Source of the DNA: Bacteroidales bacterium
GTDB taxonomy: Bacteria; Bacteroidota; Bacteroidia; Bacteroidales; Tenuifilaceae
Assembly: GCA_020636845.1 (NCBI GenBank)
Contig: JACJXD010000011.1
Coordinates: 13,226-77,225 of the forward strand
Length of the DNA stretch: 64,000 bases
Direction of reading: 5' to 3'
Position 1 is the first letter of the stretch; each line of letters begins with the position of its first letter. The translations under genes were made by a program, and so were the position numbers. This document shows positions 63,288-64,000 of this stretch, piece after piece. The notes below the pieces were generated by a model. The model saw only the letters and a list, made by a program, of their open reading frames with translations, did not search any database and was not told the DNA's origin.

Positions 63288-63318
63288 TTGCAAAATTGTA
63301 AAACATGATATACTTTTG
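63288..63318 (+). promoter_or_regulatory. Promoter of tRNA-Asp
   Basis: TTG (63288-63290), 20 nt, TACTTTTG (63311-63318). The tRNA begins 48 nt later. Confidence 0.75.
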
Positions 63319-63365
63319 CATCGCAATTGCAACGAGATAGGGCAATTGAGCATAGTTGAAATAAT

Positions 63366-63442
63366 GGTTCGGTAGTTCAGTTGGTTAGAATACATGCCTG
63401 TCACGCATGGGGTCGCGAGTTCGAGTCTCGTCCGGACCGCCA
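63366..63442 (+). tRNA. tRNA-Asp (anticodon GTC)
   Basis: A 77-nt tRNA including an encoded CCA. Acceptor stem GGTTCGG / CCGGACC, anticodon stem CATGC / GCATG around loop CTGTCAC, T-arm GAGTTCGAGTCTC, discriminator G. Followed by a strong terminator. Confidence 0.96.
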
Positions 63443-63452
63443 ACTACAAGGT

Positions 63453-63481
63453 AAAGCCTCTGATTTTCAGAGGCTTTTTTG
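63453..63481 (+). terminator. Terminator after tRNA-Asp
   Basis: Perfect 10-bp stem AAAGCCTCTG / CAGAGGCTTT with loop ATTTT, followed by a T run. Confidence 0.9.
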
Positions 63482-63615
63482 TTATTAGGTTGCCAATAAT
63501 TTGTCTGCTTTAAAAATCTGTGATTTTAATAAATTTTGCTGAAAGCAAATGAAAATGTATTGTGTTTCAAAATGTTGATTCTATGTGTAGTGTTCCGTTT
63601 TTATGAACGTAATTT

Positions 63616-64000
63616 CTACTTCCATGACCGAATAACAAAGAGCAGTATAAAACCGAATATTTCGAGTCGTCCAATAAGCATGTCTAAAGATAGGACTATT
63701 AGTCCGGGTTCCGGAATAGTAGAATAGTTTGAAGCAGAGCCAACAATTCCAAATCCAGGTCCTGCATTTCCCATAGTAGCGGCTGTTGCCGTAAACGATG
63801 AAAGAAGATCGACTCCCATTGATGCTAGTATAACAGTGCTTATAAGCATAACCAAAAGGTAGGTTACTATGAATAGTGAAGCAGAACTAACTATATCGTC
63901 CGAAATTACTTTTTTCCCTACACGAACGGGAATTACAGCTTGAGGGTGCTGCAGCCTGAGAACTTGAGATTTTAGTGCTTTAAAAAATATAACAACCCTA
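63616..64000 (-). CDS. TrkH-family cation transporter, C-terminal end (partial)
   Basis: Open to the right edge of the window; the last 127 codons are visible. Motifs of TrkH/KtrB: LRLQHPQAVIPVRVGKKVISDD, TATAATMGNAGPGFGIVGSASNYST (fragment GNAGPGFGIVGSASNYS, the last pore-loop region) and LDMLIGRLEIFGFILLF. The protein is a membrane subunit for potassium uptake and usually works with a TrkA-type cytosolic regulator. The protein ends in SWK at a normal stop. Confidence 0.9.
   Translation of the reverse strand, partial: RVVIFFKALKSQVLRLQHPQAVIPVRVGKKVISDDIVSSASLFIVTYLLVMLISTVILASMGVDLLSSFTATAATMGNAGPGFGIVGSASNYSTIPEPGLIVLSLDMLIGRLEIFGFILLFVIRSWK

Noticed and set aside
1..64000. CRISPR arrays, insertion sequences, prophage or integrase genes
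   Set aside because: No regularly spaced direct repeats, transposase, integrase or phage structural genes were found.

Overview
The window reads as chromosomal DNA of an anaerobic or fermentative member of the Bacteroidota, most likely Bacteroidales/Marinilabiliales-like. The evidence is: (i) promoters of the Bacteroidota type (TTTG or TTG, 19-21 nt, TAnnTTTG) in front of three tRNA genes, an HU gene and several operons; (ii) GldF/GldG, a futalosine-pathway MqnA, a TonB receptor with a carboxypeptidase-like N-terminal domain, and SBP lipoproteins with Bacteroidota-type lipoboxes; (iii) an [FeFe]-hydrogenase maturase HydG. No plasmid, phage, IS or CRISPR signature was seen. The DNA is A+T-rich, and its intergenic regions more so.

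Layout. 1-5365: end of a sensor kinase, a response regulator, a receiver-first kinase, the NADH sensor Rex, the flavin enzyme RibF and HydG, all on +, suggesting redox and hydrogen metabolism. 5374-8442 (-): a very large secreted/outer-membrane protein combining a metallopeptidase-like domain, a WD40-like propeller and a C-terminal barrel. 8649-16230: a small TM1266-like ACT-fold protein, then a long cell-envelope operon (surE, small membrane protein, lpxB, SpoIID-like, gldF, gldG, DUF4340-like). 16530-32778: housekeeping genes (dnaN, DnaQ-like exonuclease, methyltransferase, FAA hydrolase, flavoprotein, HD protein, HAD phosphatase, aminotransferase, mltG, NfeD-type protein, mqnA, purB, MsbA-like exporter). 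32877-43910: two tRNA-Ser genes, HU, TrmH-like methyltransferase, a LytTR regulator, class III aminotransferase, dipeptidyl peptidase III, a degenerate receiver with a membrane anchor, and htpG. 43910-49428: a region with short dispersed repeats around an M23-LysM protein, a conserved unknown protein and a large sensor that lacks an output domain. 49428-55635: two divergent units, TM1266-like regulator + TonB receptor on one side and a lipoprotein/permease/ATPase importer on the other, followed by a nitroreductase. 55632-64000: glycosyltransferase, cell-surface lipoprotein, murB, RecD/Dda-like helicase, two unknown proteins, rsmD, tRNA-Asp and the end of a TrkH-type cation transporter.

How it fits together. 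The most suggestive pattern is the pairing of hydrogenase-linked genes (Rex, HydG, a TM1266-like protein at 8649) with a second TM1266 homologue that starts a TonB-receptor operon divergent from an ABC importer. This looks like a complete outer-to-inner membrane uptake route for an unknown small ligand, linked by its regulator family to [FeFe]-hydrogenase metabolism. A ~107-nt dispersed element with about 80% identity between copies lies just upstream of two unrelated start codons: gldG and the importer's lipoprotein gene. It is the clearest non-coding puzzle in the window.
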